From assembly GCA_947072905.1 (NCBI GenBank), contig CAMTKF010000001.1:96776-160775 (forward strand): a stretch of DNA of 64,000 bases. Reading direction: 5' to 3'. This DNA comes from an uncultured Bacteroidales bacterium. Its GTDB lineage: Bacteria > Bacteroidota > Bacteroidia > Bacteroidales > Muribaculaceae. The position numbers and the translations under genes were made by a program. Under the pieces are notes generated by a model. It was not told where the DNA came from and made no database searches. It saw only the letters and a list, made by a program, of their open reading frames with translations. How positions within the stretch are numbered: position 1 is the stretch's first letter; each line of letters opens with the position of its first letter. Shown piece by piece: positions 9,898 to 18,902 of the stretch.

Positions 9898-10596
9898 ATG
9901 TCAAAAAAGATTCACATCATAATTGTAGCTGCCGGCAGCGGTTCCCGATTCGGGGGATCGCTGCCCAAGCAGTTTTGCGATCTCGCCGGCAAGCCGGTGC
10001 TGATGCGTACCATCGAGGCCTGCCGCGGAGTGCTGCCCGGTGCGACTGTCACAGTAGTTGTATCTGAGGAAATGCTTGACTACTGGCACATGCTCTGCGA
10101 TGCACTGCAGTTTGACTCGCCCGACATAGCAATCGGAGGCAGCTCACGGTTTGAGTCGGTGCACAACGGCTTGGCAAAGGTAGAGCCCGACACCGATATA
10201 ATCATGGTACACGACGGAGCACGCCCCTTGCCTACCCGCGACATATTCCATTCTCTTGTCGAAGCTCTTGACAACAAGAAATGCAATGGCGCCATCCCGG
10301 CGATAAATGTGACCGACTCGCTTCGTCGTCTGGCACCTGACAACGATATGAGCGAGGCTGTTGACCGCTCGGTATACCGTGCGGTACAGACCCCACAGGC
10401 CTTCCCGGCCAAACTGTTGACTGAAGCATACGAAAAAGCAGCCAAAAGCGGTAACGAATTCACTGACGATGCCTCGGTGATGGAATTTGCCGGATTTAAT
10501 AAATTGAAACTTGTACCCGGTAATATCCGCAATATAAAGATCACCAATCCGGGCGATCTTGCTTTGGCTTCGTACTATATCAACCGGCTCTCATGA
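9898..10596 (+). CDS. ispD: 2-C-methyl-D-erythritol 4-phosphate cytidylyltransferase
   Basis: Third step of the MEP (non-mevalonate) isoprenoid pathway: CTP + methylerythritol phosphate to CDP-methylerythritol. 232 residues. Shows the nucleotidyltransferase loop AAGSGSRFGG near residue 12 followed by PKQF, the VHDGARPLPT motif near residue 104, and TDDASVME near residue 183. Starts 6 bp after glyA and its stop overlaps the recG start by 4 bp, so it is translationally coupled to recG. Confidence 0.96.
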   Translation: MSKKIHIIIVAAGSGSRFGGSLPKQFCDLAGKPVLMRTIEACRGVLPGATVTVVVSEEMLDYWHMLCDALQFDSPDIAIGGSSRFESVHNGLAKVEPDTDIIMVHDGARPLPTRDIFHSLVEALDNKKCNGAIPAINVTDSLRRLAPDNDMSEAVDRSVYRAVQTPQAFPAKLLTEAYEKAAKSGNEFTDDASVMEFAGFNKLKLVPGNIRNIKITNPGDLALASYYINRLS

Positions 10597-12683
10597 ACTC
10601 ACTGAGGCGGCTCGACATAAAATACGTTAAAGGCATCGGCCCCAAACGTGCCGAACTGCTGTCGAAGGAGTTGAATATACGCACCGCCTACGACCTGCTG
10701 CACCATTTTCCAAGCTCATACGTTGACCGTACTTCGATATACACTATACGTGAGTTTGAGGGAGATATGCCCTCGGTGCAGGTCAAGGGGCGATTCATAA
10801 ACTTCAACGTATTGGGCGAAGGCGCAAAGACTCGCCTTGTGGGCATATTCACTGATGGCAGTGCTACCATGGAAGTGGTTTGGTTTCAGGGAATAAAACG
10901 CATACGCGAGTCATTGCACACATCTACAGAATACATCCTGTTCGGAAAGCCGACCACTTTCAACGAGCGGTGGCAAATGTCGCATCCCGAAGTAGATACC
11001 CTCGAAAAAGCCGCTACCCAGATAGGGCTTCGAGGGGTGTACCCGCTCACAGAGAAACTGCGCGACCGCAATATAGGTTCGCGCCAACTGCATGACTGGA
11101 TTTGCGAGTTGCTGAATTCGCGTCCGCCATTTGCAGAATCACTACCCGCATCTGTTATCGAGGAGTGCAAACTGATGAGTCTTGACAGAGCCATCAGGGA
11201 AATTCATAAGCCGTCGGCCCCGGCATCGCTGGCCAAAGCAAGGGAACGCATGAAGTTTGAAGAACTTTTCTACATTCAGACCGACATGCTGATGCGTTCG
11301 CGCGACCGTAAGTCAGTGACCGAAGGATTCCGCTTCACATCCATAGGCAGATACTTCAATAACTTCTACTCCACGTGCCTGCCCTTTCCGCTGACCGGGG
11401 CACAGAAACGCGTGATCAAAGAAATAAGGATAGACACCAACACCGGGCGCCAGATGAACCGCCTTGTGCAAGGCGATGTAGGCTCGGGCAAGACCCTCGT
11501 AGCCCTTATGTCTATGCTCATAGCCTTGGACAACGGTTTTCAGGCGTGCCTTATGGCGCCGACCGAAATACTTGCAGGTCAGCACTATGAGACCATCCGT
11601 AGCCTTGCAGCCCCAATAGGTGTGAATGTAAGGCTTCTCACCGGCTCAACCCGCAGCCGCGAGCGGCAGGAGATACACGAAGCCCTGGCATCAGGGGAAC
11701 TTCATATTCTCATAGGAACGCATGCCGTTCTTGAAGATCCGGTAAAATTCCGTAATCTTGGAATGGCCGTTATTGATGAACAACATCGCTTCGGCGTTGC
11801 CCAAAGAGCCCGTCTGTGGGCCAAAAACACATGTCCGCCACACATACTGGTTATGACCGCCACCCCCATTCCGCGAACTCTTGCCATGACCGTATACGGC
11901 GACCTCGACGTATCTATAATTGATGAGCTTCCGCCGGGACGAAAGCCTGTGACCACACTGCTGCGCTACGACTCCAAACGCGAGGAAGTATACCGCGCAA
12001 TAGGACGGCAACTTGCCGAAGGCCGTCAGGTCTACTTTGTATATCCTCTTATTGACGAAAACGAAAAGCTCGACCTGCGCTCGCTCACCGAGGGATATGA
12101 CCTTATATGCGAGACATTCTCCAATTACAGGGTGGCATTTGTTCACGGAAGACTAAAACCTGCTGAAAAAGACTATCAGATGGAGCTGTTTGCATCAGGC
12201 AAGGCACAGATTCTTGTAGCCACCACCGTGATAGAAGTAGGCGTGAACGTACCCAATGCTACAATAATGCTGATTGAGAATGCCGAGCGATTCGGACTTA
12301 GTCAGTTGCACCAACTGCGCGGACGTGTAGGGCGTGGCGCTAATCAGAGCTACTGCATACTTATGTCAAAACTGAAGATTGCCAAAGAGACGCGTGAGCG
12401 CCTTGAACTGATGACACAGACCTCCGACGGATTCGTGATAGCCGAAGCCGATATGCGCATGCGCGGTCCGGGCGACATTGAAGGCACTATGCAGAGCGGC
12501 ATACCCTTTGAGCTGCATATTGCCAATCTGGCCACCGATGGAGAGATAATCTCACAGGCCCGACACGCCGCCGAACATCTGCTTGACTCAGACCCCACCC
12601 TCAGTCTACCTGCCAACCGAACATTCCTTATCTCGCTCAAAGAAGCGGTATCGCGTTCGACTGACTGGAGCAGAATCAGCTGA
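10593..12683 (+). CDS. recG: ATP-dependent DNA helicase RecG
   Basis: Superfamily 2 helicase that reverses stalled replication forks and branch-migrates Holliday junctions. 696 residues, the usual size. An N-terminal wedge (OB) domain is followed by helicase motifs: GDVGSGKT (Walker A, about residues 292-299), DEQH (motif II, about 394), MTATPIPRTLAM (motif III) and LRGRVGRG (motif VI). The start overlaps the ispD stop (ATGA). No convincing terminator follows; the next gene has its own promoter. Confidence 0.97.
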   Translation: MNSLRRLDIKYVKGIGPKRAELLSKELNIRTAYDLLHHFPSSYVDRTSIYTIREFEGDMPSVQVKGRFINFNVLGEGAKTRLVGIFTDGSATMEVVWFQGIKRIRESLHTSTEYILFGKPTTFNERWQMSHPEVDTLEKAATQIGLRGVYPLTEKLRDRNIGSRQLHDWICELLNSRPPFAESLPASVIEECKLMSLDRAIREIHKPSAPASLAKARERMKFEELFYIQTDMLMRSRDRKSVTEGFRFTSIGRYFNNFYSTCLPFPLTGAQKRVIKEIRIDTNTGRQMNRLVQGDVGSGKTLVALMSMLIALDNGFQACLMAPTEILAGQHYETIRSLAAPIGVNVRLLTGSTRSRERQEIHEALASGELHILIGTHAVLEDPVKFRNLGMAVIDEQHRFGVAQRARLWAKNTCPPHILVMTATPIPRTLAMTVYGDLDVSIIDELPPGRKPVTTLLRYDSKREEVYRAIGRQLAEGRQVYFVYPLIDENEKLDLRSLTEGYDLICETFSNYRVAFVHGRLKPAEKDYQMELFASGKAQILVATTVIEVGVNVPNATIMLIENAERFGLSQLHQLRGRVGRGANQSYCILMSKLKIAKETRERLELMTQTSDGFVIAEADMRMRGPGDIEGTMQSGIPFELHIANLATDGEIISQARHAAEHLLDSDPTLSLPANRTFLISLKEAVSRSTDWSRIS

Positions 12684-12762
12684 AAGTTGCAGTTTTTAAA
12701 CAGATTCATCACACGGAGCGTAAATTATTAAACAAGCGTTGACCGTGTTCATTATTTTTTTG

Positions 12763-12770
12763 TAACTTTG
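12763..12770 (+). promoter_or_regulatory. -7 promoter element of the MFS transporter gene
   Basis: TAACTTTG with a TTG at 12739-12741 about 21 bp upstream as a possible -33 element. The leader to the ATG at 12814 is about 37 nt. Confidence 0.65.
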
Positions 12771-12813
12771 CAACGAATCATGTCAATTCACAAATCAATC
12801 ATTATACATAATT

Positions 12814-14304
12814 ATGACACAAGAAATTAAAGTTCTTCTAAAAGACAAAGCATGGGCAAGATGGACCGCATTGGTGCTTGTGGCACTGATGATGTTCTTT
12901 GCATACATGTTTGTTGATGTGATGGGCCCTATAAAGAGCCTGCTGCTCCCCGACCTGGGATGGAACTCTACAGCCTATGGTACATACCGCGCTTCGGAAT
13001 ATTTTCTAAATGTTTGCGGTTTCCTGATTGTAGCCGGTTTTATCCTTGACAAAATGGGTATCCGCTTCACCGGCGTACTCTCGGCGTCACTCATGGTGAT
13101 AGGTGCCGGAATCAAACTCTACGGTATCAGCGATCTATTTGCAGGAAGCGCCCTGGCCGAATGGCTTGATACTTGGTGGGTGTCTATGCCTGCAAGTGCC
13201 AAGATGGCCTCGCTCGGTTTCATGATATTCGGTTGCGGTTGTGAAATGGCCGGTACTACCGTTTCAAAGACAATCGCAAAATGGTTCAAGGGCAAAGAGA
13301 TGGCTCTTGCCATGGGTCTTGAGATGGCGATAGCACGTATCGGTGTTTTCGTAATATTCTCTATATCACCGATGATAGCCGAAAGCATGGGTTCTGTAGT
13401 TGCACCGGTGGCTTTCTGCACAGTGCTACTGCTTATCGGTCTTATCTGCTACTGCATATTCTGTGTTCTTGATACCAAACTTGACCGTCAGCTCGGTGCA
13501 GCCGCATCCGACGAAGAGGGTGAGGAAGAATTCAAGGCTTCAGACATCAAGAAAATCTTTTCAAGCCACATATTTTGGGTTGTAGCACTTCTGTGCGTTC
13601 TTTACTATTCAGCAATCTTCCCGTTCCAGGCTTATGGTGCCGAAATGTTGCAATGCAATCTTGACGGTATCTCCGCACAACAGGCAAGTGACATATTCCG
13701 TTGGTTCCCTGTCGGGGCTGCAATCATAACAATATTTCTTGGCAATTTCCTCGACCGTAAGGGTAAAGGTGCGACCATGCTCATTTTAGGTGCTATACTT
13801 CTTATAGCATGTCACCTTATATTCGCTCTTCTTCTGCCTGTCACTCACAGCGAAGTCCTGGCCTACTCTACCATCATCGTACTCGGTATATCTTTTGCTC
13901 TTGTGCCGGCTGCTCTGTGGCCAAGTGTGCCCAAGATTATCGAAGAAAAAGTGCTTGGCAGCGCATATTGCTTGATTTTCTGGGTACAGAACATAGGCCT
14001 CTGCCTTGTACCTCTGCTTATCGGTGCTGTTCTTGACTCTGTAAACGCCACTAATCCCGGTGTAGTAGCCGCAAAGAATCAAATTGAAGCAATGAAAGCA
14101 GCCGGAGTTGACAACCCCGACGTATTCATTCCTTACAATTATACCATACCCATGCTGATCTTCGCATGTTTTGGTGTTTTGGCTCTGCTGCTTGCCATCT
14201 ATCTGAAAGCTCTTGACAAACGTAAACACTACGGTCTTGAAGCTCCCAACATCAAGGCTTCCGTCTTGGCAGAGGAAGCTGAGGTTGAATCTGCTGAAGA
14301 ATAA
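12814..14304 (+). CDS. Major facilitator superfamily transporter
   Basis: 496-residue inner-membrane transporter with about 12 hydrophobic segments in two halves, joined by an acidic cytoplasmic loop (residues about 225-245, DEEGEEEFKASD). A transmembrane helix follows a short charged N-terminus. The second half carries a family-like loop (FLDRKGKG) equivalent to MFS motif A. The C-terminal tail is acidic (LAEEAEVESAEE). It is monocistronic with its own promoter. Substrate cannot be told; a nitrate/oxalate/formate-type or sugar-type MFS carrier is possible. Confidence 0.85.
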   Translation: MTQEIKVLLKDKAWARWTALVLVALMMFFAYMFVDVMGPIKSLLLPDLGWNSTAYGTYRASEYFLNVCGFLIVAGFILDKMGIRFTGVLSASLMVIGAGIKLYGISDLFAGSALAEWLDTWWVSMPASAKMASLGFMIFGCGCEMAGTTVSKTIAKWFKGKEMALAMGLEMAIARIGVFVIFSISPMIAESMGSVVAPVAFCTVLLLIGLICYCIFCVLDTKLDRQLGAAASDEEGEEEFKASDIKKIFSSHIFWVVALLCVLYYSAIFPFQAYGAEMLQCNLDGISAQQASDIFRWFPVGAAIITIFLGNFLDRKGKGATMLILGAILLIACHLIFALLLPVTHSEVLAYSTIIVLGISFALVPAALWPSVPKIIEEKVLGSAYCLIFWVQNIGLCLVPLLIGAVLDSVNATNPGVVAAKNQIEAMKAAGVDNPDVFIPYNYTIPMLIFACFGVLALLLAIYLKALDKRKHYGLEAPNIKASVLAEEAEVESAEE

Positions 14305-14351
14305 TTGAGCAAATTTTTAATCCAAAACTTGCAAATTCCAAAATAAAGCTT

Positions 14352-14359
14352 TAACTTTG
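14352..14359 (+). promoter_or_regulatory. -7 promoter element of the tRNA-Gln gene
   Basis: TAACTTTG followed 18 bp later by the tRNA; a TTG near 14329-14331 may be the -33 element. Transcription would begin about 10 nt before the mature 5' end. Confidence 0.6.
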
Positions 14360-14377
14360 CACCGCTTTTAGGCAGAT

Positions 14378-14448
14378 AGTCTTATGGTGTAATGGTAGCA
14401 CTACAGGTTTTGGTTCTGTCTGTCCAGGTTCGAATCCTGGTAAGACTA
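14378..14448 (+). tRNA. tRNA-Gln (anticodon UUG)
   Basis: Cloverleaf read by eye: acceptor AGTCTTA (14378-14384) pairs with TAAGACT (14441-14447), discriminator A at 14448. The anticodon loop contains TTTTGGTT with anticodon TTG. T-stem CCAGG/CCTGG encloses TTCGAAT (14424-14440). The CCA end is not encoded. It is a single-gene unit with its own promoter and a terminator right behind it. Confidence 0.95.
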
Positions 14449-14451
14449 CAG

Positions 14452-14495
14452 AAATATCACCAATTCGTTTCAGTTAGCGGGTTGGTGATATTTTT
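14452..14495 (+). terminator. Intrinsic terminator after tRNA-Gln
   Basis: 12-bp perfect inverted repeat (14452-14463 with 14482-14493, core ATATCACCAA/TTGGTGATAT), 18-nt loop, ending in a T-run. Well placed to end the tRNA transcript. Confidence 0.75.
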
Positions 14496-14786
14496 ATTAT
14501 GAGTGGAACAAATAATGCGCCAATAATTATAAAAACGCATTCATCATTATCCACTACGAAATAAAGATATTGTCGGGCTATATGTTGTTTCTTTTTGCAT
14601 CACTCATTCACATATACCGACTGCAGCGCGATTGGCCACTAAGGCCGGTCGCGCTTTTTATCGTGGCATTGCATGACAGGACGAACTTTTATGTTTGGCA
14701 GCGCGTTTCTTTTTATATAAGTAACCGTTGAAAAATAGTTTATATCATCTGCTTACTTAAAAACCGAATTTCTAAACAATTCATCC
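14496..14786. other. Intergenic region of about 290 bp with a second hairpin, no gene seen
   Basis: No credible ORF. It holds a strong hairpin at 14626-14654 (separate entry) and an AT-rich stretch before the channel gene. No clear TAnnTTTG box is seen upstream of the channel gene. Confidence 0.5.
14626..14659 (+). terminator. Strong GC hairpin followed by T-run
   Basis: GCGCGATTGGCC (14626-14637) pairs with GGCCGGTCGCGC (14643-14654) with two G-U pairs and a 5-nt loop, followed by TTTTT. It has terminator form on the plus strand, but no gene lies between it and the tRNA terminator, so it may end a small RNA or be a back-up terminator. Confidence 0.6.
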
Positions 14787-15512
14787 ATGGCAACTAATTC
14801 ATCATCATCTGTGCCACAACGCAGTCCGGAATATCTTAAGGTGAAGAAGATTATCCTTACCTCGCTTAACCTTGTTGTTTTAATTCTGTCGGTTCTGCTG
14901 ATTGTATTCATGTCTATAGAGACATTCGATAAAGAAGATTTCCTGCAAAACCACACATACATGACGTTCCAGTTCTGGGTATGTATTGTATTTATGATTG
15001 ATTTTTTTGTGGGATTGGCATACTCCGATGACAAGTTGAGGTATTTCAGAAGACATATAGTATTTCTTATTCTGTCAATTCCATATCTCAACATAATCAA
15101 CCAGCTTGATCTGCAACTCACATACGATGCCATGTATTTCATTCGGTTCATACCGCTGGCACGTGGCGCGCTGGCTATGAGCATAGTAATGGGCTATCTT
15201 TCGAGTAATGCCATATCAAGCCTGCTCGTCTCGTATATTGTCATAATGATATTGGTGGCTTACTTCTGTTCGCTCATATTCTATCAGCGCGAATCAGGCG
15301 TAAATCCGCAGGTCGATTCGTACTGGACAGCCCTGTGGTGGTCGGCAATGAATATGGCTACCGTGGGGTGCAATATCAATCCGGTGACAGTCTCGGGAAA
15401 AATAGTCGCGGTGGTGCTTCCTATTTCCGGCATGATAATCTTCCCGCTCTTCACCGTATACCTCACCGACTTCGTAACGCGCAATATAAGCAAGGCAAAA
15501 CAGAAAAATTAG
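14787..15512 (+). CDS. Voltage-gated-channel-like ion channel with TVGCN filter
   Basis: 241-residue inner-membrane protein laid out like a 6TM cation channel. Hydrophobic helices S1-S3 lie at about 22-45, 54-75 and 88-105; an S4-like helix with few charges (YFIRFIPLARGALAM) at about 116-130; S5 at about 142-170; a pore helix and filter at about 182-198; S6 at about 203-225. The pore reads WTALWWSAMNMATVGCN, where canonical K+ channels have TVGYG; Cys195 and Asn196 replace Tyr and Gly. No cytoplasmic RCK domain. Ion selectivity is therefore uncertain. Confidence 0.75.
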   Translation: MATNSSSSVPQRSPEYLKVKKIILTSLNLVVLILSVLLIVFMSIETFDKEDFLQNHTYMTFQFWVCIVFMIDFFVGLAYSDDKLRYFRRHIVFLILSIPYLNIINQLDLQLTYDAMYFIRFIPLARGALAMSIVMGYLSSNAISSLLVSYIVIMILVAYFCSLIFYQRESGVNPQVDSYWTALWWSAMNMATVGCNINPVTVSGKIVAVVLPISGMIIFPLFTVYLTDFVTRNISKAKQKN

Positions 15513-15532
15513 TGGAATTGCAGAGTTTTTTG

Positions 15533-15540
15533 TAACTTTG
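15533..15540 (+). promoter_or_regulatory. -7 promoter element of the sugar-nucleotide cluster
   Basis: TAACTTTG only 13 bp before the ATG at 15554; transcription would start about 7 nt before it, leaving almost no leader. The in-frame ATG at 15566 would have a leader of about 19 nt and may be the true start. Confidence 0.55.
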
Positions 15541-15553
15541 CAATAAATCTAAT

Positions 15554-16432
15554 ATGGCTTGCCTTATGATTGAGTTACCCAAAGTTGAGGACATTCGTGG
15601 AAACCTTTCGTTTATCGAGAGTGGCAACCGTGGGGTATGCCCGTTTGAAATAGAACGTGTGTACTGGATTTACGATGTGCCAACCGGACGAAAACGCAAC
15701 GGCAGAGCTTTGCGGCACACCTCAGAAATGATAGTGGCAATGAGCGGAAGTTTTGACGTGGTGTGCATTAAACCGGATGGCACAAAAGAGGTCCACAGCC
15801 TAAACCGCAGCGACAGGGCACTGCATATACCTCCCGGCACGTGGCGCGAAATCAATAATTTCTCGACAAACTCAGTAGCCATGGTACTCGCTTCAGGGCC
15901 ATATAATGCAGATGAATATATATTCGACCCCGAAGGATTAGGTGAGGAATCACCGCAACCGTGCGCTGATTGCCATGAGGAAAAATCTGCAAAGACTTTT
16001 GCCGATCCGCATAAACACTCAGACCTGGCTAATGTAAGACGCATAACATTCGACCGCCATAAGCATGCAAACGGCACGCTTTCTGTGGCCGAGAACGGTG
16101 CGCCTCTGATTCCATTTGATATCCGCCGAGTCTTTTACCTGTATGATGTACCGGCCGATGCCAAGCGCGGCGGACATTCGCATTATCAGGCCGAAGAACT
16201 TATAATTGCTCTTTCAGGCAGTTTTGACGTAGTACTCGACGACGGCAAACATGCGCCCGAGCGTTTTTCACTTAACAGGCCATATACCGCACTCTACGTC
16301 CCCACCGGGCTATGGCGCACACTCGACAACTTCTCGGGCGGATCGGTTTGCATGGTTCTTACATCAGAACGCTACTCCGAGCCCGACTATGTTAGAGATT
16401 ACCAACTATTCAAGCAACTTACGGCTTTATGA
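15554..16432 (+). CDS. Tandem FdtA/WxcM-like cupin protein (sugar 3,4-ketoisomerase family)
   Basis: 292 residues made of two copies of the FdtA/QdtA-type cupin domain (residues about 9-135 and 155-288). The copies align throughout (PFEIERVYWIYDVP / PFDIRRVFYLYDVP; SGSFDVV in both; PPGTWREINNFS / PTGLWRTLDNFS). The second copy keeps the active-site RGGHSH (His208, His210). In the first the equivalent positions are Arg51 and Leu53, so it is probably inactive and structural. The start could be Met5 (15566), given the promoter position. The 4-bp overlap with the aminotransferase gene suggests joint synthesis of a 3-amino-3,6-dideoxyhexose, by analogy with FdtA/FdtB. Confidence 0.85.
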   Translation: MACLMIELPKVEDIRGNLSFIESGNRGVCPFEIERVYWIYDVPTGRKRNGRALRHTSEMIVAMSGSFDVVCIKPDGTKEVHSLNRSDRALHIPPGTWREINNFSTNSVAMVLASGPYNADEYIFDPEGLGEESPQPCADCHEEKSAKTFADPHKHSDLANVRRITFDRHKHANGTLSVAENGAPLIPFDIRRVFYLYDVPADAKRGGHSHYQAEELIIALSGSFDVVLDDGKHAPERFSLNRPYTALYVPTGLWRTLDNFSGGSVCMVLTSERYSEPDYVRDYQLFKQLTAL

Positions 16433-17550
16433 GCAAGAAACATTACAAATTTCTGGACCTGAAAGATGTCAACGCACCGTGGTTAGACGAAATCAACGAT
16501 GCAGTGAGCCGTGTGGTACATAGCGGCCGCTATGTAGGCGGCCCCGAAGTGCAGAATTTCGAGAAATTGATGGCAGAAACAGTTGGCGGAGGTGTCGCAG
16601 CCACAGGGGTGAGCAACGGTCTTGACGCCCTGCGGCTTATTTTCAGAGCTTACATGGAGATGGGAGTAATGAAGCCGGGCGACGAAGTGATTGTGCCAGC
16701 CAACACGTATATCGCTTCGATTCTCGCCGTTACCGACAACGCTCTGAAGCCTGTATTTGTGGAACCCGACATCAGAACTCTGAACCTCGACACTGCACAG
16801 ATAGAGAGTCATGTCAGTCCCCGCACACGTGCCATCCTCACAGTGCATCTGTACGGGCGCACATGCTACGACTCCACCATGCAGGATGTGGCAGATAAAT
16901 TCGGCCTAAAAATCGTAGAGGACAATGCACAGGCAATAGGAGCGACATACTCTGACAGCCGACAGACCGGTGCGCTGGGCGATGCCGCAGCATTCAGTTT
17001 CTACCCTACCAAAAATATAGGTGCGCTGGGCGATGCCGGAGCTGTAACAAGTCGCGATTCCCAACTTATCTCTGCGGTAAAAGCCCTTGCAAATTATGGT
17101 TCGGATTATCGTTACCATAATATTTACCAAGGGCTTAACTGCCGTCTTGACCCTATACAGGCAGCCATACTTTCGTGCAAACTGCCGTACCTCGATGCAG
17201 AATGCAAGCGCAGATCGCATTTGGCGTCAATATACGAAGAGGAAATCAACAATCCTTTGGTAAGCAAACCATTATATACAGCGCACGAGGACATGGTGTG
17301 GCATCAATACGTGGTAATGACACCGCACCGCGAAGAGCTGCGCAATTATTTGCTCGAAAACGGCGTCGAGACCGAAGTACACTACCCCACTCCACCGCAC
17401 CGACAGCCATGTATGCACGAATATGCCGACCTCAACCTGCCCGTATCAGACAGGATTGCCCGCGAGGCGGTGAGTTTGCCAATATCGGCATGTACATCGG
17501 CCGATGATGCTGTAGAGATAGCAAAAATAATCAACAATTTTTCAAAGTGA
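16429..17550 (+). CDS. DegT/DnrJ/EryC1/StrS-family sugar aminotransferase (FdtB/QdtB-like)
   Basis: 373-residue PLP enzyme that transfers an amino group to a nucleotide-linked keto sugar. The PLP-binding lysine is about residue 195 in SFYPTKNIGALGD; the family also shows ANTYIASILA near residue 86, EDNAQAIGA near 165 and NYGSDYRYHN near 225. Start overlaps the upstream cupin gene by 4 bp. With a ketoisomerase-like partner, a dTDP-3-amino sugar for lipopolysaccharide or capsule is the likely product (inference). No acetyltransferase partner is nearby. Confidence 0.9.
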   Translation: MSKKHYKFLDLKDVNAPWLDEINDAVSRVVHSGRYVGGPEVQNFEKLMAETVGGGVAATGVSNGLDALRLIFRAYMEMGVMKPGDEVIVPANTYIASILAVTDNALKPVFVEPDIRTLNLDTAQIESHVSPRTRAILTVHLYGRTCYDSTMQDVADKFGLKIVEDNAQAIGATYSDSRQTGALGDAAAFSFYPTKNIGALGDAGAVTSRDSQLISAVKALANYGSDYRYHNIYQGLNCRLDPIQAAILSCKLPYLDAECKRRSHLASIYEEEINNPLVSKPLYTAHEDMVWHQYVVMTPHREELRNYLLENGVETEVHYPTPPHRQPCMHEYADLNLPVSDRIAREAVSLPISACTSADDAVEIAKIINNFSK

Positions 17551-17554
17551 ATCA

Positions 17555-18877
17555 ATGAGCGTCAATAACGACCAATCAATAAAAGCACTATATCATACTT
17601 TCGGTTGCAAACTAAACTTCTCAGAGACCTCGACAATAGCGAGGAAACTCGGAGAGAAAGGCATACGCCGCGTGAGCGGTGCTGAAACACCCGACCTGAT
17701 TATCATAAATTCATGCAGCGTCACCGAGCTTGCCGACAAGAAATGCCGTCAGACCATACGCTCGTTCAACAAACGATATCCCGAAGCGCCTATTATCGTA
17801 ACCGGCTGTTACGCACAGCTCAAAAGCGACGATGTTGCCGCGCTGCCGGGTGTGGCGATTGTGGCCGGTGCAGACCGTAAGATGGATATTGACTCATTTG
17901 TAGAAAGCTTCCTCAACGACCGTCGCAAGCGTGTGGAAGTTTGTCCGACAAAAGACATAAGGGAATTCAAGCCATCGTGCGAACGCGGCGACCGTACCCG
18001 ATATTTCCTTAAGGTACAGGATGGTTGCGACTGTTGGTGCACGTACTGCACCATACCGTTGGCACGCGGACGCTCGCGCTCGGGCAGCATAGAATCTATT
18101 GTGGCACAGGCCGAGAAAGCCGCCGCCGAGGGTGGTAAGGAAATCGTTATAACCGGTGTAAATATAGGCGACTTCGGCAAAGGCCGCGACGATAATTTCT
18201 TTGATCTGTGCAAAGCGCTCGACAAGGTTGAGGGAATAGAGCGTTACCGCATTTCGTCAATCGAGCCCGACCTGCTTTCAGACGAATTGATTGACTGGGT
18301 GGCACAATCGCGCGCTTTCATGCCACATTTCCACATTCCTCTGCAATCAGGAAACGATGAAGTTCTGAAACTGATGCACCGCAGATACGACACAGCCCTA
18401 TTCCGACACAAAATAGAACGTATCAAGGAAAAGATGCCCCACGCATTTATCGGAGTGGACCTGATGACCGGCACACGAGGCGAGTCGCCCGAGCGGTTCG
18501 AGCAATCGCGCGCTTTTGTCGACAGTCTCGACATCACCCGCCTGCATGTATTCCCCTACTCTGAACGCCCCTCAACCAAAGCCCTGTCAATAGACGGTGC
18601 AGTGAGCGACACAGAGAAACATCGCCGTACAAATATCATGCTTCGTCTAAGCGAAGCCAAATGGGCTGTGTATGCCGAGAGTTTTGTCGGCAGCGTGCGC
18701 CATGTGCTTCTTGAACATCCTCAGGGCAACGGCAAGCCGATGGCCGGCTTCACCGACAATTATCTCAGGGTTGAAGTGAAAGATGCCACTCCCGACCTCG
18801 ACAATCAGATTGTACCCGTGAGACTGCTCAGTGTTGACGCACCAAACGAAGTTCTCACCGGTGAGTTGGTAAAATAA
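17555..18877 (+). CDS. mtaB: tRNA (N6-threonylcarbamoyladenosine-37 C2)-methylthiotransferase MtaB
   Basis: Radical SAM enzyme that converts t6A to ms2t6A at position 37 of ANN-decoding tRNAs. 440 residues. The N-terminal UPF0004 domain has cysteines in TFGCKLN, NSCSVT and TGCYAQ; the radical SAM motif CDCWCTYC (CxxxCxxC) is near residue 152; a TRAM-like end follows. It starts 4 bp after the aminotransferase gene. MtaB is favoured over MiaB by the GCKLNFSET start, and RimO is separately present at 61.4-62.7 kb. Confidence 0.92.
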   Translation: MSVNNDQSIKALYHTFGCKLNFSETSTIARKLGEKGIRRVSGAETPDLIIINSCSVTELADKKCRQTIRSFNKRYPEAPIIVTGCYAQLKSDDVAALPGVAIVAGADRKMDIDSFVESFLNDRRKRVEVCPTKDIREFKPSCERGDRTRYFLKVQDGCDCWCTYCTIPLARGRSRSGSIESIVAQAEKAAAEGGKEIVITGVNIGDFGKGRDDNFFDLCKALDKVEGIERYRISSIEPDLLSDELIDWVAQSRAFMPHFHIPLQSGNDEVLKLMHRRYDTALFRHKIERIKEKMPHAFIGVDLMTGTRGESPERFEQSRAFVDSLDITRLHVFPYSERPSTKALSIDGAVSDTEKHRRTNIMLRLSEAKWAVYAESFVGSVRHVLLEHPQGNGKPMAGFTDNYLRVEVKDATPDLDNQIVPVRLLSVDAPNEVLTGELVK

Positions 18878-18902
18878 CGCGTAAAAATATCAACCTGAGC
18901 CT

